Origin: Kribbella voronezhensis
Lineage (GTDB): Bacteria; Actinomycetota; Actinomycetes; Propionibacteriales; Kribbellaceae
Assembly (NCBI RefSeq): GCF_004365175.1
Contig: NZ_SOCE01000001.1
Coordinates: forward strand, 1,227,154-1,291,153
Length of the DNA stretch: 64,000 bases
Reading direction: 5' to 3'
The notes beneath the pieces are model-generated. The model ran no database searches, had not been told where the DNA came from, and worked only from the letters and a program-made list of their open reading frames with translations. Positions 31,736 through 39,664 of the stretch are shown piece after piece. How positions within the stretch are numbered: the stretch's first letter is position 1; every line of letters starts with the position of its first letter. The position numbers and the translations under genes are program-made.

Positions 31736-33082
31736 TCACTCAGGCAGCGCCCGTCGAGCGACGGAGTCCCAGGTAAGTCTCTCGACGAGAACCCTCCGCT
31801 TCACTCCGAGACGTCCAGCCAGCCACCACCTAAAAACAAGAATCGATTGCCAATACCCGTCCGCCAGGTCACGGAACTCTGGCATTTCACGGTTCGCGTG
31901 CTTCACACCGTTATAGAGATTGGACATCGATTTAATCCAACTGGATCGATCCACCGGCAGCGGATGACAACAACTGTCCGCTATATTGCCGAGCCGTTGA
32001 TAGAAGTGCTGCTTTCCTGCGGCGCTCTCACTGACGCCTTTTTCAAGTGCCAGCAGAAAACCCAAGGCCTCCAGGCCAATGCCCAACTGTGCAACATGTG
32101 TCGAGACTGGGGCTCCCTGCAGATCGAGCAGGCTGAGTATCGGGTCAATTGCGCGAGCCATGCGATCTCTGAGCCCAAGCCATCGTGCGACGCCCCGACT
32201 ACCCACATCATCGAAATGGAACAAGAATAGTGGTCCACCACCTATTGTCAATGGTGCTGCAATCTTGGTAAGCGAGGTCTCCACCGGATACCACAGTTGA
32301 CCATGCGCTTTACCATCAAGCGTGCGCGCTGGATCATCATTCCGGGTCGCCTGGTGGCCCTGAAAGGTAAATCGCCGCCAGGCCGCTATCCTCACAAGGT
32401 CTCTGACCGCTTCATGCTGTGCCAGATGATCACGCCACTCACGGGCATTTTTCACCTGAGTCTCGACAAGCATTCGCTCACTGATTGTCGTTTCGTCGGG
32501 ATGTTCGCCACTGCCATAAAGATAAGAGGGTCGAATCGTTAGATTCATTGATTTGGAAATTCTGATTGAATCAGGAGCCTTCAAGTGCAGGGAGGCTGAC
32601 TCAAGGCGACCGTCTGGCGAGTACTTTTGCTCCGCATCGAGACTGTGTAGCCCGACCCAGGCACCCAAACCTTCGACCTGAGATCGAAGGCCGTTAAGTC
32701 GCGAGTAACGAGCCGTGCCTCGCGCGCCAAGCACGGCATAGTCACTTGCTAGAATCCCTACGCCAACGCCGCTCGGCCAGACCGCATTCCATGTTCGAAC
32801 GCGACAGCCGACCAGAACCACCGAACCATTGTGGTCATGAAACTCAAAGGCGTCAGGTGGATCGCTCGAAGCCCGGGGGCCGTCTGCGTCGACGAACGTT
32901 GCAGCGCCGAACCAGTCTCGCTGCGGATGGGATTCCTCACCGTGGACCCAGGGAATAGAGATCTCGATGTCACCATCGTCAGTCTTGATGAGCTGTGCAG
33001 CGATATAGGGCGTGTCAGCGCGGCCATCAGCCAAAAAGCCAACTCGCGGCTGGCCGACAACCAGTATGTTCTTACCCACCAT
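31736..33082 (-). CDS. ApeA-like protein with C-terminal HEPN domain
   Basis: About 448 residues; the ATG at 33082 is preferred over an upstream GTG. The N-terminal 280 residues are beta-rich (LVVGQPRVGFLADGRA, VVLVGCRVRTWNAVW), like the large sensor domain of ApeA proteins. The C-terminal 150 residues are helical, with GIGLEALGFLLAL and NLYNGVKHANREMPE, which fits the region of the HEPN catalytic pair, although the Arg of Rx4-6H is not where expected. ApeA is an antiphage RNase that shuts down translation. The call is by architecture, and a variant or inactive HEPN is possible. Confidence 0.6.
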   Translation of the reverse strand: MVGKNILVVGQPRVGFLADGRADTPYIAAQLIKTDDGDIEISIPWVHGEESHPQRDWFGAATFVDADGPRASSDPPDAFEFHDHNGSVVLVGCRVRTWNAVWPSGVGVGILASDYAVLGARGTARYSRLNGLRSQVEGLGAWVGLHSLDAEQKYSPDGRLESASLHLKAPDSIRISKSMNLTIRPSYLYGSGEHPDETTISERMLVETQVKNAREWRDHLAQHEAVRDLVRIAAWRRFTFQGHQATRNDDPARTLDGKAHGQLWYPVETSLTKIAAPLTIGGGPLFLFHFDDVGSRGVARWLGLRDRMARAIDPILSLLDLQGAPVSTHVAQLGIGLEALGFLLALEKGVSESAAGKQHFYQRLGNIADSCCHPLPVDRSSWIKSMSNLYNGVKHANREMPEFRDLADGYWQSILVFRWWLAGRLGVKRRVLVERLTWDSVARRALPE

Positions 33083-33233
33083 CAACACCCACTAGAACTC
33101 AGTCCGAAGAGCTGGCCTCAGGCTGAGCCTAGTCGGGTGCACTGCCAGCTTCTCTTGGCCGCGCCGAAGGCGCGCCTTGAACGGCTTTGTTAGGACCTGG
33201 CAGGAGGAGCGACCGCCGCGCCACCTGGTTCGC

Positions 33234-33626
33234 CTAGTCGGCCTGGAAGGCGGTGACCTCATCCGGCAACAGCAGCCTGAGTGCGGCCGCCGGCACCCAA
33301 CGGCCACCTCCGCGCGGGTCGCGTTCCAGGAGGCTCACATACCCGTAGATGCCGTCAGGTTCGCCGACCCACATATGCAGCAAGGCGACCTCGAATCGAG
33401 TCGGCGTGATACGTCGCTCGACATGCTGAGCCGGGCTGCGATACCACGCGCGACTGTTGGGCCGTTCGCCGTTCTCGTCGTAGCGCAGGTTCAGCACCGC
33501 TGCATACCAGCTCGCCGCCTCCCCCGCGAGGCGCTGAACCACCCACTCCCGACTGGCTTCGTCCCGCACGCCGTAGCCGTGCTGAGGCACTGGCGCCTCG
33601 GCATCCCATACACAGGCGTACCGCAC
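33234..33626 (-). CDS. 130-residue hypothetical protein (parent of the duplicated fragment)
   Basis: Starts at GTG with GGGAGG six bases before it. A compact protein with conserved-looking segments (WVVQRLAGEAASWYAAVLNL, RFEVALLHMWVGEPDGIYGY). The conservation of these segments in the fragment at 27056-27364 shows that they are old coding sequence. No family is recognised. It follows the regulatory genes 33780-35757 in the same direction. Confidence 0.65.
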   Translation of the reverse strand: MRYACVWDAEAPVPQHGYGVRDEASREWVVQRLAGEAASWYAAVLNLRYDENGERPNSRAWYRSPAQHVERRITPTRFEVALLHMWVGEPDGIYGYVSLLERDPRGGGRWVPAAALRLLLPDEVTAFQAD

Positions 33627-33710
33627 AGAAACCTCCCGATTCGAATATCTATTCGAACCTAAGGCAAGCGCCGGGTCTCCGCAATCCGGGGCTCGGCCAG
33701 CCGCGCGGGG

Positions 33711-33773
33711 GCTGACAGAACTGACAGAACCGACAAAACCCCGCCGAAGGGAGGTTCTGTCAGTTCTGTCAGC
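33711..33773. promoter_or_regulatory. 21-bp perfect inverted repeat made of CTGACAGAA units
   Basis: Arms 33711-33731 and 33753-33773 are exact complements, each holding two TTCTGTCAG-type units spaced ten bases apart, around a 21-base loop. Three units of the same motif lie at 45761-45789 before the xis gene. Shared repeats at two distant sites in one element suggest binding by an element-encoded regulator or replication protein. It could also end the HTH gene transcript. Confidence 0.65.
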
Positions 33774-33779
33774 GGCGCT

Positions 33780-34007
33780 TCAGACGCGTGGCGACTCAGG
33801 TCGGGACTTACGCGGCCTGGCCGCGTGCCAGGTCTGGATGGTGCGCGGCTTCCAGCCAGGCGACCGGCCGAACATCCGATCGGGGGCAGGGATCTGGTCT
33901 CGTGTGACGTAGGCCCGGACCGTTGACGCCGACACACCTAGAAAGGTCGCCACGTCATCAGTCATCCACCAGTCCGAGGGCAGGCCCTCGGTGCCCTTGT
34001 CTGTCAT
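33780..34007 (-). CDS. Small MerR/excisionase-type DNA-binding protein
   Basis: A 75-residue protein with a winged-helix HTH_17-like start (WWMTDDVATFLGVSASTVRAY, then DQIPAPDRMFGRSPGWKP), like Xis and plasmid regulators. It is four bases downstream of the HD gene and forms an operon with the XRE regulator. Expected to act as an excisionase accessory or transcription factor. The element has a second such protein next to int. Confidence 0.75.
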   Translation of the reverse strand: MTDKGTEGLPSDWWMTDDVATFLGVSASTVRAYVTRDQIPAPDRMFGRSPGWKPRTIQTWHAARPRKSRPESPRV

Positions 34008-34011
34008 TGGG

Positions 34012-34587
34012 TCACTTCTCCCGCCAGCTCAGAGGTGAGATCTCCAGAGCCACATCCGCCACCCGCTTCGCGGTCTCGGTCTTCAGTGCTGCGCGTGACG
34101 AATCGATCCAGCTCTGGACTCGCTGAACACCAAGGTCCCGATACTCGACCGCCTGAATCAGACATTCGAGCTTGTCAGCATCCCGAGCACAGATCGCCTC
34201 TAACGATTCCTTCGCTTCATACTCCTCAACTGCTTTCAGTACCGAATTGGCCAGTGGTTCAGCCATGCCCGCTACCTGGTCAACCGTGATCTCCACATTT
34301 CCCTTGGCTTCCACGTACGGCCGCGCACTGTGCGGGATATCGCCGATTCTCGTCTCTTGCGAGTCATGCCAAAGACCCATGTAGGCGGCCTTGGCGGGGT
34401 CGCCGCCCTCGGCCGCTGCAATCAGGCCAGCGAGCTGAGCAACTCGGAGGCTGTGCTCGGCAATCGACTCAGGATCGCGGACGCCGGCGTGCCACCATCC
34501 GGACCGTCGCTGACGCTTCAATACGCCCATCTCGAAGGCGAAGGCGGCAATAGCAGCGGCTTCCTTCTGGCTTTTCTCGTCACTCAT
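34012..34587 (-). CDS. HD-domain phosphohydrolase (YfbR/HDDC2-like)
   Basis: A 191-residue protein with metal-binding residues of the HD superfamily: AEHSLR (His45), LWHDSQETRIGD (His74-Asp75), and a later acidic helix (DADKLECLIQAVEY). This pattern matches the YfbR/HDDC2 group of 5'-nucleotidases acting on deoxynucleoside monophosphates. HD genes accompany XRE regulators in many actinomycete integrative elements; whether it tunes nucleotide pools for replication or defence is unknown. Twelve bases separate it from the XRE gene. Confidence 0.8.
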   Translation of the reverse strand: MSDEKSQKEAAAIAAFAFEMGVLKRQRRSGWWHAGVRDPESIAEHSLRVAQLAGLIAAAEGGDPAKAAYMGLWHDSQETRIGDIPHSARPYVEAKGNVEITVDQVAGMAEPLANSVLKAVEEYEAKESLEAICARDADKLECLIQAVEYRDLGVQRVQSWIDSSRAALKTETAKRVADVALEISPLSWREK

Positions 34588-34599
34588 TCCGCTACTCCC

Positions 34600-35757
34600 T
34601 CAGTTTCGCCCAGCGAGCTGTGTCGCAAAGCGTAGATTGGCCAGTTCTTGCCTAGCATGTCTTCCCAACTCACCTGCATCGGCCTGCTCAATTGCAGCCA
34701 AAGTCCTCTGTCGTAGCTCCGAGTCGGACTCAAGAAGCTCCTTTCTCGCCATCACAAGACACAGGAGGCTATGAATATTCATCTCCGCATTACGCGGATC
34801 ATGCAGATGAGTAATCAGGTGTTCTATAAGCCGCCTGCCCGACCAGGACCGCGCACCCAACTCCACCATTTCACCATCATCTGCGAACGTATCGGGAATC
34901 TCCCCTAGCCAGTATGCCCAGTAGGTGAGGCTCGCAAGCGTCTGATTATCGCTCGCTAGCGTCCCTTGAATGAAATGTCGAACTGGCTCCAGGTCACCCT
35001 GACGCGCGATAGCCAAGGACGCAGTCCGACTGAGAATGCCTGACGGCAAATCCCGTTCATCAATAGAACGCGCCGCAGTTCGCCTATGTTCCCTGGTCAA
35101 CCACTGCGCAGATTCTTCTCGCTCATCAAATGCCAACATGTAGGTAGCCTGTCGCCTGAGCAGCGTCGTCGTATTTCCGGCCATTTCCGCCGATGTAAGC
35201 ATCTGATCGAAGAAGCTTTGTTGCATAGCCTTTGACAGCTGAGGACGATCGGCCACTGGACCGCGCGCCTTCGGCAGAGGCAGGTGCCTAACCGGCCCGG
35301 GAATTATCCCCGTGAACGGCCAGGTCACCAGCCCCACAAAGCTGCGCCGATGGACGCTGCTCGCGAGCGGATTATCCCACAGGGGCAGAGGTGCGGCGCC
35401 AGCTCGGACGGCAGTCGTCAGAAAGGCATCCGCCTCCACAGCCGAGGGCAGTAGCGATGTCGCGACAGCTGGCACACCCATCACCGTGAGCCGCTGACAC
35501 AGGCGGGTCAGGTCAGCGGCGCGCAATGCAGACAGCGGCCGACGCCCGCTCTCCCATCCTTGGATCGTGTTGTCGTCCACGCTGAGGCGCTCAGCCAGGT
35601 CCACCTGCGTACAGCCAAGAGAGCCGCGCATGAGCTTGAACAGGTAGCCAGAAACGACGCCAAGTTCAGGCGTTTCGCCGGAACCCTGCGAGCCAGTCAG
35701 GGTTTGCCCTCGACCCATCCGGGTTAGCACCGCCTTCCGCGCCTGATCGACCGTCAA
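34600..35757 (-). CDS. XRE-family regulator of the element
   Basis: A 385-residue protein. The helix-turn-helix is at about 35-90 (GYLFKLMRGSLGCTQVDLAERLSV, then NTIQGWESGRRP). The remaining 290 residues are helical, TPR-like (LLRRQATYMLAFDEREES, LASLTYWAYWLGEIP). It diverges from the transfer/replication genes starting at 35978, with palindromes between them, so it probably acts as the KorSA-type master repressor. The first start is TTG at 35757; an ATG at 35721 is an alternative. Confidence 0.75.
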   Translation of the reverse strand: MTVDQARKAVLTRMGRGQTLTGSQGSGETPELGVVSGYLFKLMRGSLGCTQVDLAERLSVDDNTIQGWESGRRPLSALRAADLTRLCQRLTVMGVPAVATSLLPSAVEADAFLTTAVRAGAAPLPLWDNPLASSVHRRSFVGLVTWPFTGIIPGPVRHLPLPKARGPVADRPQLSKAMQQSFFDQMLTSAEMAGNTTTLLRRQATYMLAFDEREESAQWLTREHRRTAARSIDERDLPSGILSRTASLAIARQGDLEPVRHFIQGTLASDNQTLASLTYWAYWLGEIPDTFADDGEMVELGARSWSGRRLIEHLITHLHDPRNAEMNIHSLLCLVMARKELLESDSELRQRTLAAIEQADAGELGRHARQELANLRFATQLAGRN

Positions 35758-35856
35758 CTACCCGTACTAGTGGTCAGTTCATCACGAGTCCCATCGACGG
35801 CACGGTTGAGACATGCCGACTACACCAGTGTTGCAATACAGCGCGATTGCTGTAAA

Positions 35857-35881
35857 GCTGTACAGCGTCGGCGCTGTACAG
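35857..35881. promoter_or_regulatory. Twin TGTACA operators between divergent genes
   Basis: GCTGTACAGC at 35857-35866 is a perfect 10-bp palindrome, and GCTGTACAG recurs at 35873-35881, 16 bases on. Partial versions (GCTGTAAAGC nearby) precede them. They lie between the XRE gene and the first gene of the long rightward operon, the expected place for binding sites of the element repressor. Confidence 0.65.
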
Positions 35882-35977
35882 AACCTTGCTTCTGAGCCGA
35901 CAGAGCGACGCCCCGGCGGGTGCAACCGCCGAGGCGTCTGGGTCGCACTAATCCATTCGCGTAGAGGAGCACTACCC

Positions 35978-36226
35978 GTGAACATCATCCACCTTCCCGC
36001 CGGTGACGGCGACGGCCCGTCGGCTCAGGATCTGGCCTCGATCGAGCGTGAGTGGCCGCTGATCGAGGCCGAGCTCGCTCTGCTGGACGCCGAAATTGCC
36101 TACATCACCGCTGGTCCGGCCGCGTCGGCGCTGGACCGCCGCCGGGTTCGCCGCGCACAGCGCCGCGTCCTGACCGTCGGCCGCGAACTGACCGCCGATC
36201 AGGCAGTCGCGGACGGTGCCGCGTGA
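35978..36226 (+). CDS. DUF6284-like small protein
   Basis: An 82-residue protein starting at GTG after AGAGGAG. The sequence IEREWPLIEAELALLDAEIAY, then a basic RRRVRRAQRR helix, matches a small family (DUF6284 to my recollection) usually found in actinomycete integrative elements. First gene of the rightward operon that runs to the integrase. Function unknown. Confidence 0.65.
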   Translation: MNIIHLPAGDGDGPSAQDLASIEREWPLIEAELALLDAEIAYITAGPAASALDRRRVRRAQRRVLTVGRELTADQAVADGAA

Positions 36227-36507
36227 AGCGCCACGCTGCCGCCGCGCCGAAGCCGGACGCTGCTCCGCTGGACCTGGCCGGCGCCTACGCCGAACGGCTC
36301 GGAGTCGAGACCAGCGGCCACGTGGGCAACGAGCTAGTTGCCCAGTTCGAGCACCTGTCGCAGTTCGTGCTGTCGGGCGACTTGACCTCGATGCGTCCCG
36401 GTGCGGTGTCGGCCGAGGCCGCGACCGCCTACGGCGAGTTGTGGGTGCTGACCGCGTTCCTGTCCGACGCCTGCACCGCCCTGACCGGATCGGAGATTCG
36501 GCGATGA
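36223..36507 (+). CDS. 94-residue hypothetical protein
   Basis: GTG overlaps the preceding TGA, and the stop overlaps the next ATG. Basic start (MKRHAAAAPKP), then a helical domain (YAERLGVETSGHVGNELVAQ, AYGELWVLTAFLSDACTAL). No family recognised; coupling at both ends supports translation. Confidence 0.6.
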   Translation: MKRHAAAAPKPDAAPLDLAGAYAERLGVETSGHVGNELVAQFEHLSQFVLSGDLTSMRPGAVSAEAATAYGELWVLTAFLSDACTALTGSEIRR

Positions 36508-37433
36508 CCACGACTGAGGTTGCTACCAGCAACAAGCCGACCGGCGTGGACCGGCTGCGATCGCAGGCGGCCGAGGCGTCGCAGGTACGGGCGCTGTCCA
36601 CCCACCCCGACGTGGTGGCTCTGCGAGTGGAGTCGGTCCGTACGCAGGTGGACGTGTTGATGTGGGTCGGGATCCTGCTCGGTCTGGCCTTCACGATGGT
36701 GAACGTTCAGGCGTTCGCGGCACGCGGCGCGACGCTGGTGTCGCTGCCCTGGCTCGCCGCCTGGCTGCTCGACCCGATGGTGTCGCTGGTCCTGATCGCG
36801 GTCCTGCGGGCGGAGCAGATCACCGCCCGGTATCAGGTCCCGAAGATCAGCAAGTGGATCACCGCAACGAAGCTATTCGCGTTCGCTGCGACCTTCGCGA
36901 TGAACACCTGGTCATCGTTCCTCAAGCTCGACGCCGCCGGGATCGTGCTGCATGCGATCCCGCCAGTGTTGATCCTCTGCGCTGCCGAGACCGCGCCGGT
37001 ACTGCGGGACCGACTGACCGAAGCCGTGATGCGGGCCGAGCGAACCGCTGCCCTGGCTGACCCGCACAAGGCCGCTGAGCCGCTCGCGATGCCGGTCGTT
37101 ACGCAGGAGATGCCCCCGCCCCCTGCTGCCCTGGAATCGGCTCCTGAGGCGACGCGGGAGGCATCTCCCCACGCCGCCGCCAAGACGCCGCGTAAGCCGT
37201 CCAGCAAGCCCCGCAAGAAGGCCGCCGCAAAGGCGGGCCGCAAGTACCTGTCCGACTACGTGACCGACGCCCTGGCCGCTGTCGAGCCGGGCATTGATGC
37301 CGACGTGATCACCCCGGCATGGGCACGCAAGACGACCGGTTGCTCTGCCGGGCTGTCGGCCAAGGTCGCGGCCGGTGTGCGCGACCAGCTCGCTACCGCT
37401 GCGGTGTCCTCGATCGAGAGGACGGCTGCCTGA
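36504..37433 (+). CDS. Four-helix membrane protein, Spd/DUF2637-like
   Basis: A 309-residue protein. Residues about 50-175 hold four hydrophobic segments (VGILLGLAFTMVNVQAFAA, LVSLPWLAAWLLDPMVSLVL, TKLFAFAATFAMNTW, GIVLHAIPPVLILCAAE), the layout of actinomycete spread proteins and DUF2637. The C-terminal half is Ala/Lys/Pro-rich and basic (KTPRKPSSKPRKKAAAKAG), likely DNA- or partner-binding. It may help intramycelial spread of the element. The linker contains dispersed palindrome copy 3 in its coding DNA. Confidence 0.65.
   Translation: MTTTEVATSNKPTGVDRLRSQAAEASQVRALSTHPDVVALRVESVRTQVDVLMWVGILLGLAFTMVNVQAFAARGATLVSLPWLAAWLLDPMVSLVLIAVLRAEQITARYQVPKISKWITATKLFAFAATFAMNTWSSFLKLDAAGIVLHAIPPVLILCAAETAPVLRDRLTEAVMRAERTAALADPHKAAEPLAMPVVTQEMPPPPAALESAPEATREASPHAAAKTPRKPSSKPRKKAAAKAGRKYLSDYVTDALAAVEPGIDADVITPAWARKTTGCSAGLSAKVAAGVRDQLATAAVSSIERTAA
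37106..37168. repeat. Dispersed palindrome, copy 3
   Basis: GGAGATGCCCCCGCC at 37106 and GGCATCTCCCC at 37160 form an inverted pair inside the linker codons of the membrane-protein gene (EMPPPPAALESAP...EASPHA). Confidence 0.55.
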
Positions 37434-37732
37434 TGACCGTCTACGTGGACGACATGCGCCGCCGCGCGCGGGTCGGCCGGACGGTGGCCCGCTGGTCGCA
37501 CCTGGTCGCCGACCACCCCGACGAACTGGCCGCGTTCGCTGCCCGACTCGGGCTGAGGCCCGAGTGGCTTCAGGACGCGGGTAAGCCGAGCGAGCACTAC
37601 GACGTCACCGACTCGATTCGGTGCCGCGCCTTGGAGCTGGGCGCGGTCCCGATGTCCTACCTGACGGAGATGGGCCAGTTCATCGCCGCCAAGCGCCAGA
37701 ACGCCAACACAGACAAGGAGAACGGCCGATGA
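37433..37732 (+). CDS. DUF4031-family protein
   Basis: A 99-residue protein opening MTVYVDDMRRRARVGRTVARW and continuing HYDVTDSIRCRALELGAVPMS, the hallmark of DUF4031. The family is common in actinomycetes and their elements; its function is not established. Start and stop overlap both neighbours. Confidence 0.8.
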   Translation: MTVYVDDMRRRARVGRTVARWSHLVADHPDELAAFAARLGLRPEWLQDAGKPSEHYDVTDSIRCRALELGAVPMSYLTEMGQFIAAKRQNANTDKENGR

Positions 37733-39384
37733 TGGCGACCAAGCGCACCCGTACCGCCGCGCACCGTCCGGCTGTCCGCCGTCGCCGGTTCCGTCACGAC
37801 ACCCTCACCGCCCTGGACCTGTTCTCGGGGTTCGGTGGCCTGACGCAGGGCATCGAGCACGCCGGGTTCGACGTGATCACCGCCGCGAACCACAACCCCT
37901 ACAAGGTCGAGGTGCACGAGGCGAACCACCCCACGACCGAGCACTTCATCGCCGACCTGGCCAACCCCGAATCGTCCGACTACCACGACGTACGAGACCT
38001 CCCGGCCGCCGACCTGCTCACCGCCGGCGTCTCCTGCGTGAACCACTCCCCCGCAAACACGATGAAGGCTTACGACCAGGGCCTGACCCTGTTCGACCTG
38101 GAAGACCCTGACTACGACGAACGGGTCACCAAGTCAGAGCGCGACCGGGCCACGGCCAACTGTGTCCTGCACTACGCCGCGATGCACCACCCCCGGCTGA
38201 TCCTCGTGGAGTGCACGACCGAGCTGCAGTCGTGGGGCAACCTCGTTCCTGGTAAGCGGAAGGTCGGCGACGGCTCGACCTACCGTTGGTGGCTGAAGCA
38301 GTTCGAGCTTCTCGGCTACCGGTGCCAGGTGCTGTTCCTGAACTCGATGTTCTTCGGGGTCGGGCAGTCCCGCAACCGCGGCTTCTGGGCCTTCTCCAAG
38401 GCGTACCTCCCGGCGCCGGACCTTGAGCACCGGCCGCCGACCTGGTGCGACGGCTGCGAGACGATCGTTGAGGCCGTCTGGACCTGGAAGACCGGCATCC
38501 CGCCCACCGGGTCGGTCTGCTACGGCAAGCAGTACGAGTACCGGTGCCCGTCGTGCCGTCGCCCGATTGTGCCGCCGTTCACGCCGTCGCTGGACGCGCT
38601 CGACCTGTCCAACCTCGGGACCCGCATCGGGGACAAGCCGATCCGGACGTTCAAGGACGGCTCGACCGGACCGATGGCCGCCTCCACGATGGCGCGGGCC
38701 GAGCGGTGCCGCCGCCGGTTCGGCGACTTCCCCGCAGTGCTGATGCCCGCCAAGGCGAACCATGGCAGCGAGAAGCACCCGTGGCAGCCGATGTCCACCC
38801 AGACCAGTCAGCAGGAGACCGCGATCCTGTCTACCGGTGCACTGGCCGTGGACAACTTCCAGGGCACGGCACGCGGTGCCGGTGAGCCGCTGCCGACCCA
38901 GGGCGGCTCGGAGACCATGGCGCTGCTGTCGAGTGGTGTCGTCCCGTTCCGCAAACACACCACCCCGACGATCCACGGCGAGGCGATGCCGACTGTCACG
39001 TCCGAGCAGGTTCCCGGGGTGTTGTTCTCCGGCTGGTACAAGCAGAACGGGTCCACCGGCACCGAGACCGCACCGCACCCGGTCACCGACCCGCTCGGCT
39101 CGCTGACGTCCCGCGACACCACCGCGCTGCTGATCGCTGAGTGGCGTGAGGCTCTCGCAGATCTGACGCTCGAAGACTGCTACTTCCGCATGATGGCCAC
39201 CCACGAAGTCGGCCGGGGGTGCGGCTTCGACGTGACCTTCGGCGACCACCAAGGCACCTACGTCGTATGGGGATCTGCCCGCGACCAGGTGGACGGCTAC
39301 GGCAACGCCGTCACCCCCGCTATCGGCCAGTGGGTCGGCGGTCGCATGCGTGCGGTACTCCACAGCGAGGAGGTGGCGGCATGA
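37729..39384 (+). CDS. C5-cytosine DNA methyltransferase with variant motif IV
   Basis: A 551-residue enzyme. Motif I is LDLFSGFGGLTQGIE at about residue 27, and motif X GNAVTPAIGQWVGGRM is at the C-terminus. QSRNRGFW matches motif VIII. The catalytic loop reads GVSCVNHSPAN where most family members have PCQxxS, and motif VI reads LILVECTTELQSW in place of ENV. The nucleophile Cys is present but its Pro is not. The central 200 residues include a CxxC...CxxC zinc site (CDGCE, CPSCRR). It may protect the element or act as a lone modification enzyme. Confidence 0.8.
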   Translation: MMATKRTRTAAHRPAVRRRRFRHDTLTALDLFSGFGGLTQGIEHAGFDVITAANHNPYKVEVHEANHPTTEHFIADLANPESSDYHDVRDLPAADLLTAGVSCVNHSPANTMKAYDQGLTLFDLEDPDYDERVTKSERDRATANCVLHYAAMHHPRLILVECTTELQSWGNLVPGKRKVGDGSTYRWWLKQFELLGYRCQVLFLNSMFFGVGQSRNRGFWAFSKAYLPAPDLEHRPPTWCDGCETIVEAVWTWKTGIPPTGSVCYGKQYEYRCPSCRRPIVPPFTPSLDALDLSNLGTRIGDKPIRTFKDGSTGPMAASTMARAERCRRRFGDFPAVLMPAKANHGSEKHPWQPMSTQTSQQETAILSTGALAVDNFQGTARGAGEPLPTQGGSETMALLSSGVVPFRKHTTPTIHGEAMPTVTSEQVPGVLFSGWYKQNGSTGTETAPHPVTDPLGSLTSRDTTALLIAEWREALADLTLEDCYFRMMATHEVGRGCGFDVTFGDHQGTYVVWGSARDQVDGYGNAVTPAIGQWVGGRMRAVLHSEEVAA

Positions 39385-39662
39385 ACTTCGGCATCGCAAT
39401 GTCAACCCTGGCAGGAGAAAACCCGTTGGCGCTCAAGCTCTACCTGCTGACCCGGACCGGGAACGTGGACTACGACGAGGCAGCGGCGATGGTCGTCGCG
39501 GCCTGCGAGCTGTGGCCGGCGCGGGCCATCGCGGCAGCCTCCCACGCCGCCGAGCCCGACGCCGAATGGACCTCACCGAACCACTCCACCTGCGACCTCA
39601 TCGGCCTGGCCGCCGAGGGCATCACGCCCCGCGTCCTGCTGATCGACGTGAAGGGATGCTGA
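39381..39662 (+). CDS. 93-residue hypothetical protein
   Basis: ATG overlaps the methyltransferase stop. A helical protein (ALKLYLLTRTGNVDYDEAAAMV, ARAIAAASHAAEPDAEW) with a final LIGLAAEGITPRVLLID segment. No family recognised; lies two bases before the TraB-like gene. Confidence 0.6.
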   Translation: MNFGIAMSTLAGENPLALKLYLLTRTGNVDYDEAAAMVVAACELWPARAIAAASHAAEPDAEWTSPNHSTCDLIGLAAEGITPRVLLIDVKGC

Positions 39663-39664
39663 CC

